NCBI GenBank assembly: GCA_029266735.1
Contig: JAQSWG010000029.1
Location: forward strand, 1 to 40,776
DNA from: Ornithinibacter sp.
Lineage (GTDB): Bacteria; Actinomycetota; Actinomycetes; Actinomycetales; Dermatophilaceae
Direction of reading: 5' to 3'
DNA: 40,776 nt
The notes beneath the pieces are model-generated. The model searched no databases. It worked only from the letters and a program-made list of their open reading frames with translations, and was not told the DNA's origin. Below, piece by piece: positions 7,346-14,478 of the stretch (the first letter of the stretch is position 1; each line of letters starts with the position of its first letter). The position numbers were made by a program, and so were the translations under genes.

Positions 7346-7552
7346 TGGTTCCACATTGCTTCAGGGGCAAGCGTGGAACCTGTGGCCATCCTGACACCAC
7401 CGGTTGCAGGAGATCTGGCGTTTGGTCATGCCAAAAGGCCGATGTGGATGAGCCCATGTGGCTGATTGCGTCGCTGAACGGGGGGTAGGAGCGTCGGCGG
7501 TGGGCCACACCGCCGGGGGTGTGGTCCGCCCAAGCGAGTGGGGAGAGGTCGG

Positions 7553-7828
7553 ATGGACGCGGAGCTGAGGCGGGAACAGGCGGCGGTGGCACTACTGACG
7601 GCGTGGCTTGAGGACCAGGATGGCTCCTCCGGGTACCCGGCCACCCTGATGTGGGACTTCGTCGTGGAGCTGGGGGATGGCGAGGACACGTCGGGGGTGC
7701 TGGAGGGGGTGCTCTCCCTTGTTGCGGGTCTGACGTCCGTGGCAGGAGAGTTGCTCGTTCGGTCGGCTCAGGGGCATGGGAGGTCCGCGGAGGATGAGCT
7801 GCGATCGTTGAGTCTTCTGTACGCCTGA
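7553..7828 (+). CDS. Small hypothetical protein (91 aa)
   Basis: ATG 7553 follows a good ribosome binding site (GGGGAGAGG about 5-12 bases upstream). The 91-residue product is acidic and helical (MDAELRREQAAVALLTAWLE, then WDFVVELGDGEDTSGVLEGV, ending in LRSLSLLYA), with no signal peptide and no cysteine. Codon use is typical of the genome. No family recognised. It lies between the pilin hairpin and copy B of the dispersed repeat. Confidence 0.55.
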   Translation: MDAELRREQAAVALLTAWLEDQDGSSGYPATLMWDFVVELGDGEDTSGVLEGVLSLVAGLTSVAGELLVRSAQGHGRSAEDELRSLSLLYA

Positions 7829-7888
7829 ACCGGCGACGTGGAGAGGTTGACGTACGCGTGGCACGCCCCGGGGAGCCGGCGGGGCTCG

Positions 7889-7983
7889 ACCCGGGGCGCT
7901 GAGTCCCGGCGTTCGGGGGCAGATCGCATGGACTCTGCGCCGAGTGTGCCACGAGGGATTGGGGGACTGTGGCGCTTTCGGTG
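7889..7983. repeat. Dispersed intergenic repeat, copy B
   Basis: This 95 bp segment is the second copy of the element at 1929-2021 and has the same orientation. The first 11 bases (ACCCGGGGCGC) can also pair with GCACGCCCCGGG about 20 bases upstream to form another GCGCCCCGG-type stem, as seen elsewhere in the region. It follows a hypothetical gene by about 60 bases and is itself followed by the duplicated start-region segment at 7998. No ORF is convincing in it. Confidence 0.75.
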
Positions 7984-7997
7984 ACATCCGTTAGGCG

Positions 7998-8041
7998 GCC
8001 GCCCACCACGTCCTGCGAGCCATGCGGGTTATGCAGGAGGA
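7998..8041 (+). repeat. Duplicated gene-start segment, copy 1 (with stub ORF)
   Basis: These 44 bases match 8236-8279 at most positions: both start GCCGCCCAC, share CTGCGAGC and ATGCG, and end TGCAGGAGGA. After copy 1 the reading frame ATG 8031 gives only MQEEDISSSLSFA and stops at 8072, whereas copy 2 continues into a full small gene. It looks like the leftover start of a paralogue of the gene at 8269. The gap 7829-8268 otherwise holds repeat B and two hairpins. Confidence 0.55.
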
Positions 8042-8083
8042 GGACATTTCGTCGAGCCTTTCGTTTGCCTGAACTGGCCACCT

Positions 8084-8120
8084 AACCGGCCAACCACGGT
8101 ACGGTCGCCGATGGCCGGTT
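8084..8120. other. Inverted repeat AACCGGCCA...TGGCCGGTT
   Basis: Perfect 9-bp arms at 8084-8092 and 8112-8120 with a 19-base loop. It lies between the stub ORF and the stronger hairpin at 8152-8190. It may be part of a termination region or a protein-binding site; nothing in the sequence decides between these. Confidence 0.4.
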
Positions 8121-8151
8121 CCGATGACTCAGTAAGCTCTTGGCCCGGCTA

Positions 8152-8190
8152 GGCGCCCCCACTACTTGTCCTCCGGCATGTGGGGGCGCC
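8152..8190 (+). terminator. Hairpin terminator
   Basis: Arms GGCGCCCCCAC (8152-8162) and GTGGGGGCGCC (8180-8190) are perfect 11-bp complements with a 17-base loop, followed by GTCGTTT. This is the best intrinsic-terminator candidate of the accessory region in the plus direction. It separates the truncated paralogue stub from its full-length relative. Confidence 0.6.
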
Positions 8191-8235
8191 GTCGTTTCCG
8201 GTGCATGCCTGGGTGTTTTGCGTGATTCAGGGCGC

Positions 8236-8279
8236 GCCGCCCACTACCTTCTGCGAGCATGCGTTGTTGTGCAGGAGGA
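8236..8279 (+). repeat. Duplicated gene-start segment, copy 2
   Basis: Partner of the copy at 7998-8041. It covers the promoter and first codons of the zinc-finger protein gene. Here a TACCTT hexamer (8245-8250) is visible; copy 1 has ACGTCC at the same place, so its promoter may be lost. Confidence 0.5.
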
Positions 8280-8451
8280 CGACGCTGTCCGCTGGTGGGC
8301 CAGCATGCGGCAAGGGTGGGGGTACACCCGCGTCACGGATGAGGCTGACCGCTGCGACCGGTGCGGGCAGCTCGTGCCCTCCGACGTGGTGAGGCTGTTG
8401 GCGCACCGGGACTGGCACCTGGCAATGCAGCGCCACCCCAGTGCGCAGTGA
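8269..8451 (+). CDS. Small zinc-finger protein (CxxC-x15-HxxxH)
   Basis: The product of about 60 residues ends with a treble-clef-like or UBZ-like zinc site: CDRCGQ, then HRDWH fifteen residues after the second cysteine. Such short fingers occur as stand-alone proteins or domain tails in actinobacteria and may bind protein or nucleic acid; which one applies cannot be read here. The start is uncertain: GTG 8269 continues the frame homologous to the stub ORF in copy 1, and TACCTT (8245-8250) could be the -10 box. The longer upstream frame is not protein-like. Confidence 0.6.
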   Translation: MQEDDAVRWWASMRQGWGYTRVTDEADRCDRCGQLVPSDVVRLLAHRDWHLAMQRHPSAQ

Positions 8452-8570
8452 GAGCGGGCCAGCGGGATGGTCTGACTGTCGTGCACGGTAGGGCGCCGTT
8501 GCAGGACGAGAGAGTTGCTCACCGCGGCATGTGAGTGCGGTGGGGCGGCGAACAGGTAGCGTCCGATCCT

Positions 8571-9095
8571 GTGATCGTTTGGCTCAACGGGACTCACGGC
8601 GCAGGTAAGACCACGACCGGCGCACTCGTGCAGCAACTCATTCCGAACTCGCGCGTGTTCGACGCCGAGAAGGTCGGCGAGACCCTGATGGACCTCAGCC
8701 CGGGACTTCCGGCCACTGACAACTTCCAACACTGGCCCCCTTGGCGGCCACTCGTGGTTGAGACTGCTCGTCGCATCCTCGATTACACCGGCGGCACGCT
8801 GGTCGTGCCCATGACCGTCCTGGTCGAGGAGTACTGGCGTGAGATCAGCACGGGTCTGGCTGAGCACGCCATCCCGGTGCGGCACTTCGTTCTCCATGCC
8901 GACCAGGACACCCTCCGCGGGCGAATCGCTGATGACACGGTCCTTGGCCCCAACTCGCCATTCCGGCTGCAGTACCTCGAGCCATATGCGGAGGCCGTCA
9001 CGGCATGGCTGCACGACGCGGCCGAGGTCGTCGACACCACGCACCTGACACCGAGACAGGTGGCCCAACACATCGCGGAATCCCTCATGCGTTGA
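8571..9095 (+). CDS. P-loop NTPase / kinase-like protein (AAA family, TmrB-like)
   Basis: The 174-residue protein begins directly with VIVWLNGTHGAGKTTT, where GTHGAGKT is the Walker A loop. It continues with FDAEKVGETLMD, NFQHWPPWRPLVVETARRIL and HFVLHADQDTLRGRI, the layout of small kinase-fold ATPases related to tunicamycin-resistance protein TmrB and shikimate-kinase-like proteins. The phosphate acceptor is unknown. GTG 8571 is chosen over GTG 8535 because TAGCGT (8557-8562) ends eight bases before it and the added N-terminal residues look spurious. It stands alone and faces the tRNA cluster's terminator. Confidence 0.8.
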   Translation: MIVWLNGTHGAGKTTTGALVQQLIPNSRVFDAEKVGETLMDLSPGLPATDNFQHWPPWRPLVVETARRILDYTGGTLVVPMTVLVEEYWREISTGLAEHAIPVRHFVLHADQDTLRGRIADDTVLGPNSPFRLQYLEPYAEAVTAWLHDAAEVVDTTHLTPRQVAQHIAESLMR

Positions 9096-9112
9096 GCCCG
9101 TAGTCCGCGCAC

Positions 9113-9187
9113 TCATCGGCAGATGCGGTAGCCAGCGAGGCCTGCGGGCATCCCGAAAAGGGATCGGATGGCACTTGTGGTGGCCAT
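9113..9187 (-). CDS. 24-residue small ORF with strong ribosome binding site
   Basis: Directly downstream of the tRNA operon, the minus strand shows GAGGAGATCACC and then ATG 9187, one of the best Shine-Dalgarno arrangements in the window. It starts a 24-residue peptide (MATTSAIRSLFGMPAGLAGY, ending in RICR). The peptide is amphipathic with an Arg end. It may be a real small protein, a leader peptide, or the start of a gene lost by deletion. A tandem TCTGGCACG (9221-9229, 9232-9240) lies just upstream of it. Confidence 0.4.
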   Translation of the reverse strand: MATTSAIRSLFGMPAGLAGYRICR

Positions 9188-9242
9188 GGTGATCTCCTCT
9201 GGTCGAGGATCAAGGCACCGTCTGGCACGGATCTGGCACGAG

Positions 9243-9282
9243 AACGGCTCCTGATCTGCATCTCTGCAGGTCAGGAGCCGTT
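9243..9282 (-). terminator. Long hairpin terminating the tRNA operon
   Basis: Arms AACGGCTCCTGATCTGCA (9243-9260) and TGCAGGTCAGGAGCCGTT (9265-9282) pair along 18 bases with one G-U-type position and a TCTC loop. It begins eight bases past the 3' end of tRNA-Val. A short T-run (TTCTTT) flanks it on the plus side, so it may stop transcription from both directions. Confidence 0.75.
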
Positions 9283-9289
9283 CTTTCGG

Positions 9290-9361
9290 TGGGCGATACT
9301 GGGTTTGAACCAGTGACCTCTTCCGTGTCAAGGAAGCGCGCTACCACTGCGCCAATCGCCC
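9290..9361 (-). tRNA. tRNA-Val (GAC)
   Basis: On the minus strand the gene reads from GGGCGATTGGCGCAG and ends in ATCGCCC plus discriminator A; these 7-bp acceptor arms pair perfectly. The anticodon stem CTTCC/GGAAG encloses TTGACAC, giving anticodon GAC. The T-arm contains GGTTCAAACCC. Length is 72 nt, and CCA is not encoded. It is the last of three co-transcribed tRNAs. Confidence 0.95.
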
Positions 9362-9377
9362 TTCGGGGTACTGCTCG

Positions 9378-9448
9378 AGGTGGAGACGGGATTTGAACCC
9401 GTGTACGCGGCTTTGCAGGCCGCTGCCTCGCCTCTCGGCCACTCCACC
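9378..9448 (-). tRNA. tRNA-Cys (GCA)
   Basis: Acceptor arms GGTGGAG and CTCCACC with discriminator U, as expected for tRNA-Cys. The anticodon stem GCGGC/GCCGC encloses CTGCAAA, giving GCA. The T-loop contains GGTTCAAATCC. Length 71 nt, no encoded CCA. It lies 16 bases upstream of tRNA-Val in the same transcript. Confidence 0.95.
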
Positions 9449-9469
9449 GTGGGGGCGGCTAACCCTCCG

Positions 9470-9542
9470 AGCGGATGACCGGCCTCGAACCGGCGACCTC
9501 AACCTTGGCAAGGTTGCGCTCTACCAACTGAGCTACATCCGC
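9470..9542 (-). tRNA. tRNA-Gly (GCC)
   Basis: Acceptor arms GCGGATG and CATCCGC with discriminator U. The anticodon stem CAACC/GGTTG encloses TTGCCAA, giving GCC. D-arm TAGCTCAGTTGGTAGAGC and T-arm GGTTCGAGGCC are canonical. Length 73 nt. It is the first gene of the Gly-Cys-Val cluster, an order frequently seen in actinobacteria. Confidence 0.95.
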
Positions 9543-9648
9543 GCGCACCACCCAGCGCTCTCCCGAACCCGTGCGGCGTGCTCCGAGACAGTATCCGATT
9601 GCCGCAACGAACTCCAAACCGGCTGCGGGCCCCTCTGACCGGCGATTG

Positions 9649-10806
9649 TCAGCGCTCGACCTCGACCCGTGGGCCGGCGTCCCGAGTGGTGCCGCCGGCG
9701 TTCGGCGGCGGGTCGGAGCGGGCCCGGGATCGGGCTCGTGACCCGTGGTCGATCGGCGTCATCGGCTGCCGAGCCGCCTCGCGGAGCGAGGCAAGATCGA
9801 GGTCGCCCACGACCGGGCCGTAGCCGTCGAACGGGTCATCCCCGGCAACGGCACCCTCTGGACCTCGACGGGACCCCTGCAGCCTGACCCAGGCGACGAG
9901 GCGCTGACGGAGGCTGCGGTCCTCCTCCGCGGGCCAGAGCTCGCGGATGCCGGCGTTCACCGCCGCCCCGATGAGCACCGCGATCGCGAGTGCGTAGAGC
10001 CAGATGAGCAGCACGATCGGCGCCGACAGCGGACCGTAGATCGAGGTTCCCCCGAGGGAGGCCGCGATCGTTCCCCGCACGACGTACGACGCCAGCAACC
10101 AGATGACCAGGGTGACCGCAGCGCCCGGCACGTCACGCAGCCAGGGCGCCCGGTTGGGCGTGGAGACGTGGTAGAGGCTGGTGAGACCACCGACGGTGAG
10201 GAGGGTGACGATCGGCCAGTAGAGCACGGTGAGCGCGTCCCACGGCTCGGGCAGGATCTCACCGAGGAGGCTGGGTCCCAGGAACACCAGCGGGATGGTG
10301 ATGATGCCGAGCACGAGGGCGAGCAGGTAGAGCGAGAAGGAGAGCGCCCGCGTCTGCACGATGCCGCGAACGCCGGACTGCCCGTACATGATCGAGATCG
10401 TGTCGACGAAGACGTTGAGTGCGCGGGACCCCGACCACAGTGAGAGCACGAACCCCAGCGACAGCAGGTCGAAGCGTCCGTCGCGGAGGACGTCGTCCAC
10501 GGTGGGACCCAGTGTCGAGTCGATGATCTCCTTGGTGAGGAAGTTGGACGCGTACTCGTTGATGTCTTCGCGCACCTGCGTGACGGCTTCGGGGCCGAGC
10601 ATCCGCCCGACATAGCCGAGGCCACCGAAGAGCCCGAGGAGGAGCGGCGGTAGCGAGAGCAGTGCGAAGAAGCCCGCCTCCGACGCGAGTCCGGTCACGC
10701 GGTACCGCAGGCTGATCCGGATCGTCGCAACGACCAACCGGGCGAGCGGGAGCAGCCCGGGAAGGCGGGACAGCGCCCGCCGGAGGCGTCGCCTCACGTC
10801 CGTCAC
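9649..10806 (-). CDS. YihY/BrkB-family integral membrane protein
   Basis: This is a protein of about 385 residues with six hydrophobic spans. It carries the family's features: an early amphipathic segment (RYRVTGLASEAGFFALLSLP), a long extracytoplasmic region after the first span, GPLSAPIVLLIWLYALAIAV near the last spans, and a polar C-terminal tail of about 90 residues rich in Arg, Asp and Pro. Older annotations call this family 'ribonuclease BN', which is wrong; its transport or envelope role is not settled. GTG 10806 is chosen because TACCGT (10814-10819, minus) ends seven bases before it. It is divergent from the aidB-like gene, and both share a 32-base promoter region. Confidence 0.85.
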   Translation of the reverse strand: MTDVRRRLRRALSRLPGLLPLARLVVATIRISLRYRVTGLASEAGFFALLSLPPLLLGLFGGLGYVGRMLGPEAVTQVREDINEYASNFLTKEIIDSTLGPTVDDVLRDGRFDLLSLGFVLSLWSGSRALNVFVDTISIMYGQSGVRGIVQTRALSFSLYLLALVLGIITIPLVFLGPSLLGEILPEPWDALTVLYWPIVTLLTVGGLTSLYHVSTPNRAPWLRDVPGAAVTLVIWLLASYVVRGTIAASLGGTSIYGPLSAPIVLLIWLYALAIAVLIGAAVNAGIRELWPAEEDRSLRQRLVAWVRLQGSRRGPEGAVAGDDPFDGYGPVVGDLDLASLREAARQPMTPIDHGSRARSRARSDPPPNAGGTTRDAGPRVEVER

Positions 10807-10838
10807 CCGGCCCACGGTAGCCGCCGTACGCTCGAGGC

Positions 10839-12491
10839 GTGCACACCCACACCGTCGTCAACGTCGTCGCGGCGCCTGAGGGCCTCGACGTCCTGACGAC
10901 CGATGCGCCCCTGACGGAGGCCGTCGAACGCTGGGTCACCCCAGCCGACCCCGAAGGCGCAGACGAGGTCAGGGATCTCGGCACCCTGGCCGGGACCACC
11001 GCGGTTCGCGCATGGGCTGAGCAGGCGGACCGGATCCCTCCCGTCCTGCACACGCACGCGCCGACGGGCGAGCGGGTCGACGAGGTCGAGTACCACCCGG
11101 CATACCACCACCTGATGGAGGTCGCCGTGGGTCGGGGTCTGACGGCCGAGCCATGGACGCGCCCCCCGGGCCAGGGTGCGCACGCGCGGCGCGCCGCCGG
11201 GTTCGTCGTGTGGTCGCAGGTCGAGGCGGGACACCTCTGCCCGGTGTCGATGACGTATGCCGCCGCCCCTGCCCTCGCTGCGGAGCCGGCCCTTGCTGCC
11301 CGGTGGCTCCCCGGGCTCGCCTCTCGTGCCTACGACCCGGTGCTGCGCCCGATGGCCGACAAGCCGGGCCTCACGGTCGGCATGGGGATGACCGAGAAGC
11401 AGGGCGGCTCCGACGTGCGCGCCAACACGACGACGGCGGTCGCCACCCCCGGGGGTCCCGTGCAGGGCGACACCTACCGGCTCACCGGACACAAGTGGTT
11501 CTGCTCCGCGCCGATGAGCGACGCCTTCCTCGTCCTCGCTCGGACCGCCGCCGGCATCGGATGCTTCCTCGTGCCCCGGGTCGTCGACGACGGCGCACGC
11601 AACGTCATCCGTCTCCAGCGGCTCAAGGACAAGCTCGGGAACCGGTCGAACGCCTCCTCGGAGATCGAGCTCGACGGCACCTGGGCGGTTCGTGTCGGGG
11701 ATGAGGGCCACGGCATCCGCACCATCCTCGGCATGGTGGCCTCGACGCGGCTCGACTGCGTCCTCGGTTCGACGGCGACGATGCGCGCGGCCCTCGTCCG
11801 AGCCGTGCACCATGCGCGGCACCGCAGGGCGTTCGGCGCGCTGCTCGTGGACCAACCCCTGATGCGCAACGTCCTCGCCGACCTCGCGCTCGAGAGCGAG
11901 GCAGCCACGGTCCTGGCGATGCGGCTCGCGCACGCCGTCGACGCCGGTGAGGACGACCTCGTCCGGCTCGGCGTGGCCCTGGGAAAGTTCTGGGTGTGCA
12001 AGCGCACGGCCCCGATGGTCGCCGAGGCCTTGGAGTGTCTCGGCGGCAACGGCTACGTCGAGGAGAACGGGCTCGCCCGCCTCTACCGCGAGGCGCCGCT
12101 GAACTCCATCTGGGAGGGGTCCGGCAACGTCAACGCCCTCGACGTGGTGCGGGCGCTGACCCGCGAGCCGTCGCCCCTCGCGGCCCTCGGCAAGGAGCTG
12201 GCGCTCGCCCGGGGCCACGACGCGGTGCTGGACCTCGCCATCGACGACTGCGAAGGGGCCGCAGCCGTCGCCCTCGATCCCGCGGCGCCCTGGTCCGCCC
12301 GACGCCTGGTCGAGCGGCTCACCCTCACCCTGCAGGCGGCATTGCTCGTGCGGCACTCCCCCGGTGTCGTCGCCGACACGTTCGTCGCGAGCCGCCTGGG
12401 CGGTGACCACGGCATGACCTTCGGCACCCTCGGCAGCGGGGTCGGCGCCACGGCGGCGCGCCAGCTCATCGATCGAGCCCTACCGGCCTGA
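10839..12491 (+). CDS. aidB: AidB-type acyl-CoA dehydrogenase
   Basis: The 550-residue protein matches E. coli AidB in length and layout. The FAD-site segment is MTEKQGGSDVRANTTTA (AidB signature), followed by GHKWFCSAPMSDAFLVLART, LGNRSNASSEIELDG, ECLGGNGYVEENGLARLYRE and LNSIWEGSGNVNALDVVR. AidB proteins bind FAD and DNA and are linked to protection from alkylation damage, though a catalytic substrate is uncertain. GTG 10839 lies six bases after TACGCT (10827-10832), a leaderless start. It is divergent from the BrkB-family gene. The assignment to the AidB group rather than a beta-oxidation dehydrogenase rests on the QGGSDVRANTT motif and the long C-terminal domain. Confidence 0.85.
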   Translation: MHTHTVVNVVAAPEGLDVLTTDAPLTEAVERWVTPADPEGADEVRDLGTLAGTTAVRAWAEQADRIPPVLHTHAPTGERVDEVEYHPAYHHLMEVAVGRGLTAEPWTRPPGQGAHARRAAGFVVWSQVEAGHLCPVSMTYAAAPALAAEPALAARWLPGLASRAYDPVLRPMADKPGLTVGMGMTEKQGGSDVRANTTTAVATPGGPVQGDTYRLTGHKWFCSAPMSDAFLVLARTAAGIGCFLVPRVVDDGARNVIRLQRLKDKLGNRSNASSEIELDGTWAVRVGDEGHGIRTILGMVASTRLDCVLGSTATMRAALVRAVHHARHRRAFGALLVDQPLMRNVLADLALESEAATVLAMRLAHAVDAGEDDLVRLGVALGKFWVCKRTAPMVAEALECLGGNGYVEENGLARLYREAPLNSIWEGSGNVNALDVVRALTREPSPLAALGKELALARGHDAVLDLAIDDCEGAAAVALDPAAPWSARRLVERLTLTLQAALLVRHSPGVVADTFVASRLGGDHGMTFGTLGSGVGATAARQLIDRALPA

Positions 12492-12534
12492 CCGCCCCCT
12501 GCCCCCACGTCGTCCGCGAGGCGCCGAGCCCCGG

Positions 12535-13578
12535 TCAGGGGGTGAGCGCGAGCCGCGCCTTCTCGGCCTCGACGTCGAAGTCGGCGGCCGGCCACTGGGG
12601 GTCCATGGCCTCGAGGTGCTCGAGGAGCAGGTTCGTCACGGCGAGCCGGGCATACCACTTCTGGTCCGCTGGCACGACGAACCACGGCGCGTGGTCGGTG
12701 GACGTCTTGTCGAGGGCGGCCTGGTACGCCTGCATGTACTCCGCCCAGTGGGCGCGTTCGTCCACGTCGGCGGGCCGGTACTTCCAGTGCTTGTCCTCCC
12801 GCTCCAGGCGCTCGGTGAGGCGGGCCTTCTGCTCGTCGCTCGAGATGTGGAGCATCACCTTGACGACGGTCGTCCCGCCCTTGACGACCTCCCTCTCGAA
12901 GGCGTTGATCTGCGCGTAGCGGCGGGACCACGTCGTTCGCGGGAGGAGGTCGTGCACGCGCACGATGAGGATGTCCTCGTAGTGGCTGCGGTCGAAGACA
13001 CCGATGTCCCCGGGCGTCGGCAGCGCACGGCGGATGCGCCACAGGAACGGGTGACGCTTCTCCTCGGGGCTGGGGGCCTTGAACGAGGTGATGTCGACCC
13101 CCTGGGGGTCGACGGCACCGACGACATGACGCATGATGCCGCCCTTGCCCGAGGTGTCCATCCCCTGGATGATGAGCAGCACGGAGCGACCACCACCGCC
13201 CTTGGACTCCGCGTAGAGCCGCTCCTGGAGATCCCCGAGCCGGGACTGGAGCTCACCCATGAGCTCCTCCCCGGCATCCTTGTCGCCGGCGAAGTTCGGC
13301 GTCGAGCCGGTGTCGAGGCCCAGGAGGCTGAAGCCGGAGCCGACCCGGAGCACCTGGGACCACGGGACCTGCTTGACCGCCCCGTCCTTGCGGGCCTTCT
13401 CGGCCTTCTTGCGCTTCTTGTCCGCCTTCTTGGCGGCCTTGCCGGTGAGCTCGTCGTCGGAGTTCACCTTGGGGTCCGGCAACGCACCGTGCTCGGCGAC
13501 CTCGGATGCCGGGATGGTGCCGCCCCCGTCCGCCGACGTCACGTCCTTGCCGGTCTTCTTCTTCGCGCCCTTGGCCAT
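12535..13578 (-). CDS. ppk2: Polyphosphate kinase 2 family protein
   Basis: The 347-residue enzyme transfers phosphate between polyphosphate and nucleotides. The core shows Walker A GMDTSGKGG (139-147), FDRSHYEDILIVRVHDLL (Walker B and lid, from 195), and EDKHWKYRPADVDERAHW, all diagnostic of PPK2. Residues 1-70 form an unusual Lys/Ala-rich extension (AAKKADKKRKKAEKARK, about 48-64) preceded by a Gly/Asp segment; such a basic tail could bind polyphosphate. ATG 13578 starts where protein-like sequence begins; the frame is open for another 600 bases upstream but antisense to the RibD-like gene. Whether it favours NDP, NMP or polyphosphate synthesis cannot be decided from the sequence alone. Confidence 0.9.
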   Translation of the reverse strand: MAKGAKKKTGKDVTSADGGGTIPASEVAEHGALPDPKVNSDDELTGKAAKKADKKRKKAEKARKDGAVKQVPWSQVLRVGSGFSLLGLDTGSTPNFAGDKDAGEELMGELQSRLGDLQERLYAESKGGGGRSVLLIIQGMDTSGKGGIMRHVVGAVDPQGVDITSFKAPSPEEKRHPFLWRIRRALPTPGDIGVFDRSHYEDILIVRVHDLLPRTTWSRRYAQINAFEREVVKGGTTVVKVMLHISSDEQKARLTERLEREDKHWKYRPADVDERAHWAEYMQAYQAALDKTSTDHAPWFVVPADQKWYARLAVTNLLLEHLEAMDPQWPAADFDVEAEKARLALTP

Positions 13579-13627
13579 CGGCGCATCCTTGCAGACCGGG
13601 AGGCCGTGGAGCCGACACCGGTGCATA

Positions 13628-13655
13628 CGACGGGCAACGACGGGCAACGACGGGG
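13628..13655. repeat. Short tandem repeat CGACGGGCAA
   Basis: Two exact copies of the 10-mer (13628-13637, 13638-13647) and a partial third (CGACGGGG) lie between the divergent PPK2 and RibD-like genes, 17 bases before the ATG of the latter. It could be slippage-derived or affect promoter spacing. Confidence 0.6.
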
Positions 13656-13671
13656 TGCAACACTTCTGAGC

Positions 13672-14412
13672 ATGCGCGTCCTCCTCGATCCGCGTCGCCC
13701 CGCGCGCCCGGGGGCCAAGGTCTCGGCGGCCGAGCTCGTCGAGCTCTACTCGTTTCCGACCTCTCGTTGGGTCCGCTCGAACTTCGTGACCACCCTCGAC
13801 GGATCGGCGGTCGGCGCCGACGGGCGGAGTGGCACGGTGAACACGCCACCGGACAACCGCGTCTTCGCCCTCCAGCGCGACCTCTGCGACGCGGTGCTCG
13901 TCGGCTCGGGGACGGTCGAGGCCGAGGGCTACGAGCGGATCACCGCGACGCGGCGGCGGGCCGCTCCCCCGGCACTCGTCGTCGTGAGCGGCTCGGGGCG
14001 CCTCCCCGAGGGCCTCCGGACACCGTGGAAGGGTCGAGGCGCGGGGTTGCTCGTGACCTGCACTGCCGCTGGCGCGACCCGGCTCGCCCACTGTCGCAAG
14101 GCGCTCGGCGAGGATGCCGTGCTCGTCGCCGGTGAGGAGCACGTCGACCTCCGGACAGCCCTCGACGCGCTGGCAGCCCGGGGGCTGCGCCACGTCGTCT
14201 GCGAGGGCGGTCCCACGCTCCTGTCGGCGATCCTTGCCGCCGGTGTCCTCGACGAGCTCGCACTCAGCCTGGCGCCGACGGTCGTCGGTGGTGCCGGGCC
14301 GCGACTGACCGACGGAGCGCCACTCAACCCGCCGGACGGCATCCGCCTACGTCCCCACCTCCTCCTCGAGGAGGCCGGAACGCTGCTCGGCCTCTGGCGC
14401 GTCCGTCGCTAG
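13672..14412 (+). CDS. Pyrimidine reductase, RibD C-terminal-domain family
   Basis: The 246-residue protein is a stand-alone RibD C-terminal (dihydrofolate-reductase-like) domain. It contains RSNFVTTLDGSAVG, DAVLVGSGTVEAEGY, HVVCEGGPTLLSAILAAGVL and DELALSLAPTVVGG, the typical substrate and NADPH-binding segments. Relatives reduce the 5-amino-6-ribosylamino-uracil phosphate in riboflavin synthesis; in actinobacteria many copies have unknown substrates. Because no other riboflavin gene is nearby, a deazaflavin-dependent or other reductase role is equally possible. ATG 13672 follows an AACACT box by seven bases. Confidence 0.8.
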   Translation: MRVLLDPRRPARPGAKVSAAELVELYSFPTSRWVRSNFVTTLDGSAVGADGRSGTVNTPPDNRVFALQRDLCDAVLVGSGTVEAEGYERITATRRRAAPPALVVVSGSGRLPEGLRTPWKGRGAGLLVTCTAAGATRLAHCRKALGEDAVLVAGEEHVDLRTALDALAARGLRHVVCEGGPTLLSAILAAGVLDELALSLAPTVVGGAGPRLTDGAPLNPPDGIRLRPHLLLEEAGTLLGLWRVRR

Positions 14413-14478
14413 GGCCGCGCGCCGGCCACCGAAGGTCAGGGCGGCGGCCACCACGGCACGGCCGGGGTGGCAGTGACG

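Noticed and set aside
9290-9542. tRNA cluster as a proven integration site
   Set aside because: I looked for a second copy of the tRNA-Val 3' end in bases 1-9289 and found none, and no integrase is present, so an attachment site cannot be claimed.
9649-10806. Ribonuclease BN
   Set aside because: This older label for the YihY/BrkB family is incorrect; the protein is an integral membrane protein without nuclease motifs.
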